The notes under the pieces: model-generated
Databases searched by the model: none
The model's input: only the letters and a program-made list of their open reading frames with translations
Told to the model about the DNA's origin: nothing
Source of the DNA: Rouxiella badensis
Lineage (GTDB): Bacteria; Pseudomonadota; Gammaproteobacteria; Enterobacterales; Enterobacteriaceae
Assembly: GCA_026967495.1 (NCBI GenBank)
Contig: CP114060.1
Coordinates: 1,364,001-1,428,000 of the forward strand
Reading direction: 5' to 3'
Length of the DNA stretch: 64,000 bases
Made by a program: the position numbers and the translations under genes
Part shown: positions 26,609 to 36,981 of the stretch, piece by piece
How positions within the stretch are numbered: the stretch's first letter is position 1
Layout: every line of letters starts with the position of its first letter

Positions 26609-28448
26609 TTAATCGTCGAGGAAGCTACGAAGTACTTCAGAGCGGCTCGGGTGACGCAGCTTACGCAACGCTTTGGCTTCGATCTGACGAATACGCTCAC
26701 GGGTAACGTCGAACTGTTTGCCCACTTCTTCCAGCGTGTGGTCAGTGTTCATATCGATACCGAAACGCATACGCAGAACTTTCGCTTCACGCGCGGTCAG
26801 GCCTGCAAGCACGTCGTGCGTTGCAGAACGCAGGCTCTCGGAGGTTGCAGAATCCAGCGGCAGCTCGAGGGTGGTATCCTCAATGAAGTCACCCAGATGC
26901 GAATCTTCATCGTCGCCGATTGGCGTTTCCATGGAAATAGGCTCTTTGGCGATTTTCAGCACTTTGCGGATCTTGTCTTCCGGCATCAGCATACGTTCGG
27001 CCAGCTCTTCAGGCGTTGGCTCACGGCCCATCTCTTGCAGCATCTGACGGGAAATACGGTTGAGCTTGTTAATCGTCTCAATCATATGCACCGGGATACG
27101 GATGGTACGTGCCTGGTCGGCGATGGAGCGGGTGATAGCCTGACGAATCCACCAGGTCGCATAAGTCGAGAACTTATAACCACGGCGATATTCAAACTTA
27201 TCAACGGCTTTCATCAGGCCGATGTTACCTTCCTGAATCAGGTCGAGGAACTGCAGACCGCGGTTGGTGTATTTCTTGGCGATAGAAATAACCAGACGCA
27301 AGTTCGCTTCAACCATCTCTTTCTTGGCGCGACGCGCTTTAGCTTCACCGATCGACATGCGACGGTTAATGTCTTTGACCTGCTCGATGGTCAGACCGGT
27401 TTCTTCTTCGATCTGACGCAGCTTTTGCAGCCCACGCTGAACGTCTTCGGTCACTTCTTTCAGTTTTTCAGACCATGGCTTAGCCATTGCCAGTGCAGCA
27501 TCGAACCAGGTTTGGTTGGTTTCGTTGCCGGCAAACAGGTTGACGAAGTTTTTCTTCGGCATTTTGCACTGTTCAACGCACAGCTTCATGATCAAACGTT
27601 CCTGAGCACGGACGCGATCCATCATGGAACGCATGCTGTTTACCAGGAAGTCGAACTGTTTTGGCACCAGACGGAACTGTTTGAAGACTTCGGACAGCTT
27701 CAGGATCTCTTCAGCAGAGCCTCTTGTGGCTGCGGCCGTTTTTCTTGATAACCTGGCGGGTCGCTTCATGTTGTTCACGCAGTTCGGTGAACTTCTGGCG
27801 CGCCAGTTCAGGGTCGATGCTGTTGTCGTCTTCAGCATCGTCGTCTTCGTCTTCATCGTCGTCCGAGTCGTCTAATTCTTCATTAGAAAGTTCAGAACCA
27901 ACGTGCGTCGCGGTCGGTGCAACTTCTTCTTCTGCGTTAGGGTCAACGAAACCGGTGATCAGATCGGACAGGCGTGCTTCGCCCGCTTCAACACGGTCAT
28001 ATTGCTCTAACAAATAGGTGATAGCTTCAGGGTATTCAGCAACCGAACACTGAACCTGGTTGATACCGTCTTCGATACGTTTAGCGATATCGATTTCGCC
28101 TTCACGGGTCAGAAGTTCTACGGTACCCATCTCGCGCATGTACATACGCACAGGGTCGGTGGTACGGCCGATTTCAGATTCTACGCTTGAGAGCACCTGC
28201 GCTGCTGCTTCTGCTGCATCTTCGTCGGTATCAGGTCTATTTTCGGCCAGCATCAAGTCATCGGCATCAGGCGCTTCTTCAAGTACCTGTATACCCATGT
28301 CGTTGATCATCTGGATGATGTCTTCGATCTGGTCGGAGTCGACGATATCTTCCGGCAGATGGTCATTGACCTCAGCAAAGGTCAAATAGCCTTGCTCCTT
28401 ACCACGGGTGACAAGTAGCTTAAGCTGTGACTGCGGGTTTTGCTCCAT
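26609..28448 (-). CDS. rpoD: RNA polymerase primary sigma factor RpoD (sigma-70), frameshifted
   Basis: Housekeeping sigma factor that directs core polymerase to -10/-35 promoters. The N-terminal ORF (MEQNPQSQLKLLVTRGKEQG, region 1.1, then the acidic DDSDDDEDEDDDAEDD insert) breaks at HKRLC. The other frame continues SAEEILKLSEVFKQFRLVPK, region 2 (LDLIQEGNIGLMKAVDKFEY, FSTYATWWIRQAI), region 3 and region 4.2 (VTRERIRQIEAKALRKLRHP). Removing one C of the CC at 27720-27721 gives GRSHKSSAEEILKLS and 612 residues (E. coli 613). A cell cannot live with a broken rpoD, so this is taken as a sequence error. It is the last gene of the rpsU-dnaG-rpoD macromolecular-synthesis operon. Confidence 0.96.
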
Positions 28449-28790
28449 AAGACGGTATCCACACTTCAGAGTATTGGGTTGGTGTCGGTCGGCGAAACCG
28501 CCAACTATAACATTTGGGGCGTATTTGATTTCGCCGCGGCCCACTATGGCGGCATTTTGCGGGGTAGCATCCCGCTATATATCGGCACTTAAGCCGTGAG
28601 TTCTTTAACGCTTTGTCCATGAAGCTACAGCGCTGTTGGCTACGTTCATTCACACCAGTCAATTACTTAGTGTACGTAACTGGCGATTAATTCAGCTTGC
28701 CGCCTTGCTGTAACTTCAATGGCTTTGCGTGACGCTGAGTATCTGAAGTTTTGGCTTCACTACTTTGCGTAAATTCTGTTATTAAGCGTT
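28449..28790. other. spacer between dnaG and rpoD
   Basis: About 342 bases without a gene. It will hold the rpoD ribosome-binding region and may hold rpoD-proximal promoters, including a heat-shock one as known for E. coli (where they lie inside dnaG), but I could not assign boxes with confidence. No convincing terminator is seen, consistent with read-through from dnaG. Confidence 0.4.
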
Positions 28791-30536
28791 TTAACGCTTT
28801 CTGCGCGCTTCGGTAATGGCTCTGACTTCTTCCCGCTCTTCGGCACTCAAGCCTTCAGTTCGTGAGCGGGCAATCAATGTTTCTAGCCTTTGTACCAGTG
28901 CTGAATCGAACAAATGGTCCAACGCGTCCAGGAATGTTTTTTCTGCAATGTCCCTATCTGCTATATCGTCCCACATTGCCAGGATTTCAAGCTGTGGGCC
29001 GAATTTATTATCGCGGTACATCTCCAGCAACTGGCCTGTTTTCAGGCCTGGCTGTGCGTTGCAGATGTCGGCCAGTTCTTTCAGCAAATCAAGACCTGGA
29101 AGTTTTGATTGCTCTAAACCTTGCAACGAGGGTATAAGTGTAGCCAGTTGTGGATTTTGTACCAGTAACCCTATCAGTATACGCATGGTTGTGCGTTTTA
29201 GCTGGGGCGCCTGGTAGCTATTTGCACTCTCCGCCGGTTTCGGCATCAGTTTTTCCAGCTGGCTATCATCTAAAATCCCGAGTTTGTTCCCCAACTGCTG
29301 ACGCAAGTACAGCCGCAGCGTCTCGCCTGGCACCTGACTTATCAGCGGCAGCGCGAGCATGCTCAGCTTGGTGCGCCCTTCAGGACTGCTCAGGTCGACC
29401 TGCGGCATTAACGTGTCGAACAGGAAGGTCGAAATCGAATGCGCCTCTTCCATACGTTGTTCGAACGCCTGCTTGCCCTCTTTACGCACCAGCGTATCCG
29501 GGTCTTCGCCGTCGGGTAAAAACATAAAGCGCAGCTGACGGCCATCCTGCAAATAGGGCAGGGCCGTTTCCAGCGCACGCCATGCTGCTTCACGCCCCGC
29601 ACGGTCGCCGTCGTAACAGCAAATCACCGTGTCGGTTGCGCGGAACAACAGTTGAATGTGTTCAGCCGTGGTGGAGGTGCCCAGCGACGCAACGGCATAA
29701 TCGATGCCAAACTGCGCCAGCGCGACGACGTCCATATACCCCTCAACCACCAGAAGTCGGGCAGGAGTAGGGTGATTCAACTGTGCTTCATAAAGGCCAT
29801 ACAACTGGCGGCCTTTATGGAAAATCTCGGTTTCCGGTGAGTTGAGGTATTTGGGTAATGCGTCACCCAGCACTCGTCCACCAAACGCAATGACCCGGCC
29901 GCGCTTATCGCGGATAGGAAACATGACACGTTCGCGAAACCGGTCATAACTGCGTCCTTGTTCGTTGGTAATCAACATGCCAGCGTCGGTCAGAGAGCTT
30001 CTGTCGTCGGCCGTTTTACCAAAGCGCTTTAGCGCGTTGTCCCAACCCGCAGGGGCGAAACCGATGGCAAAATGATTGATAACCTCATCGCTTAAACCGC
30101 GTTGAGCCAGATAGTCGCGGGCAGGTGCCCCGGCAGGCTGCTTAAGTGACTGCTGATAGAAGGCGCTGAGCGGCTCCATCAACTGGTAAAGACTTTGACG
30201 CTGATGACGTTCCATCGGAGTCGGGCCGGTGCCAACTTCATACGGCACTTCCAGACCTTGCATGGTCGCCAGTTCCTCGATGCACTCAACAAACTCGAGT
30301 CTGTCGTAGTTCATCAGGAAGTCGACGGCGTTGCCGTGTGCTCCACAGCCGAAACAATGATAAAACTGCTTATCGCCGTTTACGGTGAATGAGGGTGTTT
30401 TCTCATGGTGAAATGGGCAGCACGCGTGATAATTCTTGCCTTGTTTCTTGAGCTTTACCCGAGCATCGATGAGATCGACAATATCGGTACGAGCCAGCAA
30501 GTCATTGATAAAAACGCGCGGAATTCTCCCAGCCAT
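28791..30536 (-). CDS. dnaG: DNA primase DnaG
   Basis: Makes the RNA primers for replication and binds the DnaB helicase through its C-terminus. The start is ATG 30536 (MAGRIPRVFINDLLARTDIV), preceded by AAGGGG; GTG 30551 adds five unrelated residues. The 581-residue protein has the N-terminal zinc ribbon (ACCPFHHEKTPSF ... FYHCFGCGAHGNA), the primase core with RFRERVMFPIRDKRGRVIAF, TOPRIM motifs VVEGYMDVVALAQ and CCYDGDRAG, and a helical helicase-binding domain at the end. Intact and in frame throughout. Confidence 0.97.
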   Translation of the reverse strand: MAGRIPRVFINDLLARTDIVDLIDARVKLKKQGKNYHACCPFHHEKTPSFTVNGDKQFYHCFGCGAHGNAVDFLMNYDRLEFVECIEELATMQGLEVPYEVGTGPTPMERHQRQSLYQLMEPLSAFYQQSLKQPAGAPARDYLAQRGLSDEVINHFAIGFAPAGWDNALKRFGKTADDRSSLTDAGMLITNEQGRSYDRFRERVMFPIRDKRGRVIAFGGRVLGDALPKYLNSPETEIFHKGRQLYGLYEAQLNHPTPARLLVVEGYMDVVALAQFGIDYAVASLGTSTTAEHIQLLFRATDTVICCYDGDRAGREAAWRALETALPYLQDGRQLRFMFLPDGEDPDTLVRKEGKQAFEQRMEEAHSISTFLFDTLMPQVDLSSPEGRTKLSMLALPLISQVPGETLRLYLRQQLGNKLGILDDSQLEKLMPKPAESANSYQAPQLKRTTMRILIGLLVQNPQLATLIPSLQGLEQSKLPGLDLLKELADICNAQPGLKTGQLLEMYRDNKFGPQLEILAMWDDIADRDIAEKTFLDALDHLFDSALVQRLETLIARSRTEGLSAEEREEVRAITEARRKR

Positions 30537-30624
30537 AAGCCCCTTACTCACTTACCCTTTAATCAGTCGCGCTGCTGCGCTTGCCGCATCACGAAATTTA
30601 TTGGGTGTAGCCTATAAACGAGAA

Positions 30625-30660
30625 CAAGCCGCGCATTCCTTTCGGAAAGCACGGCCTTCG
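30625..30660 (-). terminator. intra-operon terminator between rpsU and dnaG
   Basis: On the minus strand AAGGCCG ... CGGCTT with an inner CTTTCCGAAAG hairpin, followed by GTTCTCG. E. coli has a partial terminator at the same place that lowers dnaG expression relative to rpsU. The stem here is imperfect and the T tract weak, as expected for a leaky terminator. Confidence 0.5.
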
Positions 30661-30726
30661 TATGCAACTACTCGGTCTGCGCGTTTTAAAAAACAGTATC
30701 ACGCGGGTGGGGTTGCCCCCGAAGAA

Positions 30727-31289
<563 letters not shown>

Positions 31290-32304
31290 ATGCGAGTACT
31301 GGGTATTGAAACGTCCTGCGATGAAACCGGCATTGCAATTTACGACACCGAAAACGGGTTATTGGCTAATCAACTGTATAGTCAGGTAAAACTGCACGCT
31401 GACTACGGTGGTGTGGTGCCAGAATTGGCCTCACGCGACCACGTGCGCAAGACGTTGCCCCTGATCAAGGAAGCGCTGAAAGAGGCTAACCTTAGCGCTG
31501 CCGATATCGACGGTGTGGCCTATACGGCCGGTCCGGGACTGGTTGGCGCGCTGCTGGTCGGTGCCACTATCGGGCGCTCTCTGGCGTTTGCCTGGAACGT
31601 TCCCGCTATCCCCGTTCACCATATGGAAGGGCATCTTTTAGCCCCTATGCTCGAAGATAACCCGCCTGAATTCCCCTTTGTGGCGCTGCTGGTTTCTGGT
31701 GGTCACACCCAGCTCATTAGCGTTACCGGCATTGGCGAATACACTCTGCTCGGTGAGTCAATTGACGACGCAGCGGGTGAGGCCTTTGATAAAACAGCAA
31801 AACTGCTGGGTCTGGATTACCCCGGTGGTCCATTGCTGTCGAAAATGGCCCAGCAGGGCGTGGCCGGACGCTTCACGTTCCCGCGTCCGATGACCGATCG
31901 CCCAGGAACTCGATTTCAGCTTCTCGGGGCTGAAAACCTTTGCTGCCAACACGATTCGCGGTAATGAAAACGATGCCCAGACTCACGCCGATATCGCCCG
32001 CGCCTTCGAAGATGCGGTGGTCGATACCCTGGCTATCAAGTGTAAAAGAGCGTTAGAGCAGACCGGCTTCAAGCGTCTGGTGATGGCGGGGGGCGTAAGT
32101 GCAAACCGCACGCTGCGCAGTAAACTGGCTGAGGTCATGGAAAAACGCGGTGGAGAAGTGTTTTATGCGCGCCCTGAATTCTGTACCGATAACGGCGCGA
32201 TGATTGCCTATGCGGGCATGGTGCGTTTGAAAACCAGCGCGAATACAGATTTGAGTATTTCTGTACGCCCTCGATGGCCTCTGGATGAACTCGCGCCTGT
32301 GTAA
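31290..32304 (+). CDS. tsaD: tRNA threonylcarbamoyladenosine synthase subunit TsaD (frameshifted)
   Basis: With TsaB/TsaE, transfers the threonylcarbamoyl group to A37 of tRNAs that read ANN codons; essential. The start at ATG 31290 (MRVLGIETSCDETGIAIYDT) has GGAAAG before it. Metal-binding HHMEGH, nucleotide-binding SGGHTQL, GESIDDAAGEAFDK and the C-terminal MAGGVSANRTLR and FCTDNGAMIAY are all present. The frame breaks at 31964. Removing one A of the AA at 31907-31908 restores LDFSFSGLKTFAANTIRGN and gives exactly 337 residues, as in E. coli. Divergent from rpsU, as in all enterobacteria. Confidence 0.96.
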
Positions 32305-32410
32305 GGCGAGTGACCAGGGTATTGCTGACTTGCTTCGAAACAGGGACCGGCGTCAGGCGACTTGTCTCTCAATGTCTAACGCAAGCTTTGTATGACGCGC
32401 CGGAAACTAA

Positions 32411-32436
32411 AAAACGACCCTTGAGGTCGTTTTTTT
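32411..32436 (+). terminator. terminator between tsaD and plsY
   Basis: AAACGACC-CTTGA-GGTCGTTT followed by a T tract; the A tract on the left lets it serve the convergent plsY too. Confidence 0.85.
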
Positions 32437-32443
32437 ATGTCGG

Positions 32444-33084
32444 CTATTTGTTACTTTTCGCTTCTTCGGCGGCTTTTCTGGCCGCTTTCTTCTCTTTCAG
32501 CCGCGTCCAGATTTTGGTTTCCTGACCGCGCCACAGACGTTGAATATTGTCATGATGGCGAAGCAGTATCAGGCACGAAAGCATGGCGACGGGGAAGGTA
32601 AACTGTGGTTTGAACCACCAGACATAAAAAGGCGCAATCAGCGCACTGATAATCGCGCCGAGCGAGGAGTAGCCGCTCAGCAGCACCGTTAACAGCCAGG
32701 TGCCGGTCATCAGTCCGGTCAGGTCCCAGCCGATGGGGGCAATGGCGCCTAACGCGGTCGCCACACCTTTACCGCCCTTGAAGCGGAAAAAGACGGGATA
32801 AATATGACCAACGCAGGCCGCGATTGCCGTTAGGCCAAGATACATCGGGGTCACGTTGAGCTTATAGGCCACCCACACCGGCATCATGCCCTTCAAAATG
32901 TCGAAGACCAGCACGGTGGCTGCCGCTGCTTTACCCCCACTCTCAGGACGTTAGTAGCGCCCGGATTGCCGGAGCCTTGGGTTCGGGGATCGGGTAATCT
33001 AGCCAGGCGGCAGACCAGAATAGCACTGGAAATCGAGCCGCAAAGGTAGGCGAAAATAATCATTCCAAGCGCGGTTGCACTCAT
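32444..33084 (-). CDS. plsY: glycerol-3-phosphate acyltransferase PlsY (frameshifted)
   Basis: Membrane enzyme that acylates glycerol-3-phosphate with acyl-phosphate, the first step of phospholipid synthesis. Family motifs are GSISSAILVCRL, DPRTQGSGNPGATNVLR, FDILKGMMPVW and FRFKGGKGVATALG. Five or so membrane spans and a lysine-rich C-terminus (KEKKAARKAAEEAK). The frame breaks after NVLRVG. One base missing from the C5 run (plus strand 32934-32938) restores RVGGKAAAATVLVFD and 213 residues. Divergent from folB, as in E. coli. Confidence 0.93.
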
Positions 33085-33161
33085 AAAAGCAATTCCGTCT
33101 ATTAGGGGTCGTTTTAATCACAACATCCATGGATAATACGCATTTTCCGCTGGAAGTGGTA

Positions 33162-33200
33162 TACCCATCATCCTTCAAGCCGCAGGTAAGTAAGCTCTCT
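33162..33200. repeat. probable copy of an enterobacterial intergenic repeat
   Basis: The segment TATACCCATCATCCTTCAAG and following CCGCAGG-type bases resemble a palindromic intergenic repeat common in Yersinia and Serratia relatives. No second copy was noticed in this window, so the call rests on memory of the family. It lies in the plsY-folB divergent gap. Confidence 0.3.
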
Positions 33201-33259
33201 CACTGCATTTTGGAATTGATCGGGCAACTCCGGCAAGGCCTAAAACGGAGAAACGCGTG

Positions 33260-33619
33260 ATGGATATCGTATTTATAGAACAACTTAATGTAATCACCAC
33301 AATCGGCGCTTTTGACTGGGAACAAACCATTCAGCAGAAGCTGGTGTTCGATATCGAACTTGCCTGGGACAACCGAAAGTCCGCCAAGAGCGATGACGTG
33401 AATGACTGTCTAAGCTATGCAGACGTCAGCGACGTGGTTATCCAACATGTCACTTCCCACAGCTTTGCACTGGTCGAGAGAGTGGCCGAAGAGGTCGCAA
33501 GCCTGCTGATGGCGCGCTTCAATACCCCGTGGGTCAAAATTAAATTAAGTAAGCCTGGCGCCATTGCTCATGCGGCGAATGTCGGCGTGATTATTGAGCG
33601 TGGAACGCGCAGTAAATAA
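33260..33619 (+). CDS. folB: dihydroneopterin aldolase FolB
   Basis: Folate pathway enzyme that splits 7,8-dihydroneopterin to 6-hydroxymethyldihydropterin and glycolaldehyde, and also epimerises it. The start MDIVFIEQLNVITTIGAFDW at ATG 33260 follows ACGGAG. Typical blocks are CLSYADVSDVV, SFALVERVAEEVA with the catalytic Glu, and VKIKLSKPGAIAHAANVGV with the catalytic Lys. The 119-residue length is that of the family. Confidence 0.95.
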   Translation: MDIVFIEQLNVITTIGAFDWEQTIQQKLVFDIELAWDNRKSAKSDDVNDCLSYADVSDVVIQHVTSHSFALVERVAEEVASLLMARFNTPWVKIKLSKPGAIAHAANVGVIIERGTRSK

Positions 33620-33799
33620 ATTTTCGTTTAAATTATCCTTTTAAAAGTATAAGTTGAAAAACTGCTGTCATAATAAAGCATTACTAATGACCACGTTCAG
33701 ATGTTGTATTTAGGGTAAAACTAGGCAAATTCTTAATTTTGTCTTAAGCGCTACGCATTTTGCGTTTTAAATGAATCTCTCTCTGGGGCAGGGAATATT

Positions 33800-34627
33800 A
33801 TGGTAACTGAAGGCCATCAGCTATTAATTGCGCTGATTTTAGGTATCGTCGAGGGCTTGACTGAATTCTTACCTGTATCGTCAACCGGACATTTGATTAT
33901 CGCCGGTAACCTGATGGGTTACACCGATGATAAATCTAAAGTTTTTGAAGTTATCATCCAGCTAGGGTCTATTCTTGCCGTTGTCGTGATGTTCTGGCGT
34001 CGTCTGTTTGGGCTGATTGGCATTCATTTTGGTAAGAAGGTCGAGCATGAAGGAATAGGTAAGGGTCATCTTACCCTGCTGCATATTATTCTGGGTATGC
34101 TTCCGGCAGTCGTAATTGGCCTGGTGTTTAGCCATGATATTAAGGCGCTTTTCGAGCCTAAATATGTCATGTATGCGCTGGTGGTCGGGGGTATCTATAT
34201 TCTCATCGCTGAATGGGTAAAGCCGAAATTCCCGAAAGCGGTCGGCGTTGATGATATTACTTACCTTCAGGCATTCCTGATTGGTTGTTTCCAGTGTCTT
34301 GCGCTGTGGCCGGGATTCTCACGTTCAGGCGCAACTATCGGCGGTGGGCTGCTGATGGGCGTGAGCCGCTATGCCGCCTCTGAATATTCCTTCCTGCTTG
34401 CGGTTCCGATGATGTTGGGCGCCAGCGCGCTCGATCTCTATAAGAATCACTCGATTCTGAGCTGGTCTGACTTACCGATGTTTGCCGTCGGCTTCGTTAC
34501 CGCGTTTATCGTGGCGCTGATTGCGATTAAAACCTTCCTGGCATTGATCAAACGTATTTCGTTTGTGCCGTTCGCCATTTATCGTTTCGTGGTCGCGGCG
34601 CTGGTCTATTGGGTATTCCTGACCTGA
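33800..34627 (+). CDS. uppP: undecaprenyl-diphosphatase UppP (BacA)
   Basis: Polytopic membrane enzyme recycling undecaprenyl diphosphate to the monophosphate carrier used for peptidoglycan, LPS and the capsule built by the locus upstream. It has 275 residues with about eight helices. The two active-site motifs are EGLTEFLPVSSTGHLI near the N-terminus and LWPGFSRSGATIGGGLLMG in the second half. Its overproduction gives bacitracin resistance in E. coli. Single gene followed by a strong terminator. Confidence 0.96.
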   Translation: MVTEGHQLLIALILGIVEGLTEFLPVSSTGHLIIAGNLMGYTDDKSKVFEVIIQLGSILAVVVMFWRRLFGLIGIHFGKKVEHEGIGKGHLTLLHIILGMLPAVVIGLVFSHDIKALFEPKYVMYALVVGGIYILIAEWVKPKFPKAVGVDDITYLQAFLIGCFQCLALWPGFSRSGATIGGGLLMGVSRYAASEYSFLLAVPMMLGASALDLYKNHSILSWSDLPMFAVGFVTAFIVALIAIKTFLALIKRISFVPFAIYRFVVAALVYWVFLT

Positions 34628-34643
34628 TAGAGTGAGAAAGCAT

Positions 34644-34671
34644 TAAAAAACCCGCCTCGGCGGGTTTTTTG
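34644..34671. terminator. bidirectional terminator between uppP and cca
   Basis: AAAAAACCCGCC-TC-GGCGGGTTTTTT, a compact stem with A and T tracts on either side. Confidence 0.92.
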
Positions 34672-34696
34672 TTTTCTGATGACGATAAGTCGATAT

Positions 34697-35935
34697 TTAG
34701 CGGGCCAGGATTTCCTGATGCTCCCGCCATTCAGCAATCGCGGCAACGCGACGTTTGCTGAGTTCTTCACGAATGGCCATACCCTGCAAACCTGACTCCA
34801 CAACCTCTTTGATCGATACGCTGTTAGCAGCGGCAAACGCGGCGCGCACATAATCGCCCTGCGGATAGGGATTACGCTCAAAGCCAGTTCTGCCACGGGC
34901 ATCGGCCTCACTGGTCAGTATCATCTGTTCGAGGCGCTGAGGTTTACGCCAGACGTCTATGGTATCGAACAACTTGAGCAACGTCTCGGGACGCAGTCTT
35001 TCAACGGTATGGATGAGATCGTGGAATTCCGCGACCAGCACCGCCAAATCGCGAATAGCGGTCGGCACGCGCAGCCGCTGGCACAGTCCTTCGACCAGTT
35101 TCACGCCCGCTGGACCATGGCCGTGATGGCTTGGCCAATGTTCTTTTGGCGTTAAGCCTTTACCCAGATCGTGGCATAGCGCCGAGAAGCGGATATCGAC
35201 AGCTGGGCTGAGTTCTGCGGCCAGCTTTAACGTCATCAGGGTGTGTATGCCGGTGTCTATTTCTGGATGCCATTTGGCGGGCGCTGGCACACCAAATAGC
35301 GCATCGATTTCCGGGAACAGAACTTTGAGGGCGTTGCAATCACGTAACACCTGGAAATAAACCTGAGGATCTTGCGTTTGCAGCGCCTTCTCGGTTTCTT
35401 TCCAAACTCTTTCCGGGGTCAGAGCCTCAAGTTCACCGCTGGCGGCCATTTCTGTAATCAAACGCTGAGTTTCTGGCGCAATAGTAAAGCCCAGATGAGC
35501 AAAGCGAGCGGCAAAGCGCGCCAAACGCAGAACGCGTAAGGGGTCTTCACCGAAGGCATCGGAAACGTGACGCAGCACGCGCGCTTCAATGTCGGCCTGC
35601 CCATGATAGGGGTCGACCAGCTCACCTTCGGCGCTGCGTGCGATGGCATTGATGGTTAAATCACGGCGCATCAGGTCCTGCTCGAGCGTGACGTCCGGCG
35701 AGGCATAGCAGGTAAAGCCATTATACCCAGCGCCAGACTTGCGTTCGGTGCGGGCAAGGGCATATTCGTCGCGGCTGACAGGATGGAGGAATACCGGAAA
35801 ATCTTTGCCAACCTGTTGATAGCCAAGTTCGAGCATTGCCTCGGGCGTGGAACCGACCACGACCCAATCGTGCTCACTAACGGCGAGATTTAACAGACTG
35901 TCGCGGACGGCACCGCCGACCAGATAGATTTCCAC
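34697..35935 (-). CDS. cca: CCA-adding tRNA nucleotidyltransferase
   Basis: Builds and repairs the 3'-CCA of tRNA without a nucleic-acid template. The GTG start at 35935 is preceded by AGGAG with seven-base spacing and gives MEIYLVGGAVRDSLL. The catalytic head has LVGGAVRD and HDWVVVG, the neck has RRDLTINAIA and EDPLRVLRLARFAAR, and a C-terminal HD phosphohydrolase domain is marked by CHDLGKG and HHGHGPAGVKL. The 412-residue length equals E. coli Cca. Intact. Confidence 0.97.
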   Translation of the reverse strand: MEIYLVGGAVRDSLLNLAVSEHDWVVVGSTPEAMLELGYQQVGKDFPVFLHPVSRDEYALARTERKSGAGYNGFTCYASPDVTLEQDLMRRDLTINAIARSAEGELVDPYHGQADIEARVLRHVSDAFGEDPLRVLRLARFAARFAHLGFTIAPETQRLITEMAASGELEALTPERVWKETEKALQTQDPQVYFQVLRDCNALKVLFPEIDALFGVPAPAKWHPEIDTGIHTLMTLKLAAELSPAVDIRFSALCHDLGKGLTPKEHWPSHHGHGPAGVKLVEGLCQRLRVPTAIRDLAVLVAEFHDLIHTVERLRPETLLKLFDTIDVWRKPQRLEQMILTSEADARGRTGFERNPYPQGDYVRAAFAAANSVSIKEVVESGLQGMAIREELSKRRVAAIAEWREHQEILAR

Positions 35936-36072
35936 GAGATAACTCCTGATGAAGATAAACAAACCAAAAAGGGATTAAGCCCTTATTGTAGCAAATTTGT
36001 TAACGCGATTTCTGCCTATCAGTCTGTCAACAATGCTGGATTTGGCGTGAAATGGCTGACTGGCAGCAACAC

Positions 36073-36098
36073 GAAAAGGCACGTGAAGTGCCTTTTCT
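36073..36098 (-). terminator. terminator after ygiM
   Basis: AAAAGGCAC-GTGAA-GTGCCTTTT hairpin 33 bases past the ygiM stop, between ygiM and cca on the same strand, with a TTTT tail on the minus strand. Confidence 0.8.
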
Positions 36099-36130
36099 GA
36101 AATCAGCTTTATAGTGCGGAGTTAAGAAAC

Positions 36131-36751
36131 TCAGCTCATCCAGCGATCTTTCTTCTTGCGACGTGGAACCAGGTGAGGCAACAGCAGACCGAGGATCAGG
36201 CCAATGCCTGCCACGCCACCGCCGTACATAAACCATTGAAGAATAATGGTTCTCTGCTTGTCATCCAGCTGGACGTTCACCGCGCTGACTTTCTTCTGCG
36301 CCACGATCAGCTGGTTTTTCAGATCCTGATTTTCTTTCTTCAGACCGTTGATAATGCTATCGCTCGAGGCAACTTTTTGCTGCATCTCGGCGGTGCGCTG
36401 GTTCCAGCTATTATCAATATTGCTCAGCTTGTCAGTCAGGGTTTTCACCTGCTGCTGAAGGTCGGGTACCTGGGTGCGCAGACTTGGCGATGTGCTCAAC
36501 TGGTCGAGTGGGATCCAAGCATCGCGGCCTTTAGCGTCAACGATTTGGCCATAGTTGGTGGCAGAGTTGACGCTCTTTAAGGTGACTTCATCACCAGAAT
36601 TCAGCGCACCGACAATGCGAAACTGATTGCCTGGGCCGCTGTGAATATAGGTAATCAAATCGTCGGAAATGTAGCGCTTCTCATCGGCGTGAGCGCCCCA
36701 AGTGATGCCTAAAGTGAGCAAAGCGAAACCAAAAAGGCGTAATTTATTCAT
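36131..36751 (-). CDS. ygiM: SH3-domain membrane protein YgiM
   Basis: A 206-residue envelope protein: a signal peptide (LRLFGFALLTLGITWGAHA), a bacterial SH3 domain (YISDDLITYIHSGPGNQFRI ... GDEVTLKSV ... AWIPLDQLS), a coiled coil (about residues 95-165) and a C-terminal transmembrane helix (WFMYGGGVAGIGLILGLLLP) followed by the basic anchor RRKKKDRW. The family (TIGR04211) is conserved next to cca; the biochemical role is not established here. A periplasmic location for the SH3 domain is inferred from topology. Confidence 0.92.
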   Translation of the reverse strand: MNKLRLFGFALLTLGITWGAHADEKRYISDDLITYIHSGPGNQFRIVGALNSGDEVTLKSVNSATNYGQIVDAKGRDAWIPLDQLSTSPSLRTQVPDLQQQVKTLTDKLSNIDNSWNQRTAEMQQKVASSDSIINGLKKENQDLKNQLIVAQKKVSAVNVQLDDKQRTIILQWFMYGGGVAGIGLILGLLLPHLVPRRKKKDRWMS

Positions 36752-36981
36752 TATTCGTCATTCTTCGTAGTTGGCGGGCCTGTGAATCAGTGCCCCATCT
36801 GTCGATAAAATTTGTGATGAACGATAGTAAGGGCAACAGTGTGACGACGCAATGCATAAACCTAAATGAGAACTATCTTACAATCCCACGAGATGCGGCT
36901 CCCGGCGGGCGTGTATGATAGAATTGCCTAAACTTTTTTAAACTAAAATGCTTTATCAGCGAAGAAGCGGTGCAAAGACTT

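Noticed and set aside
26651..27748. 365-codon open frame antisense to rpoD
   Set aside because: It lies wholly opposite a conserved sigma-factor gene, has no ribosome site and its protein resembles no family; GC-rich codon usage of rpoD produces such frames.
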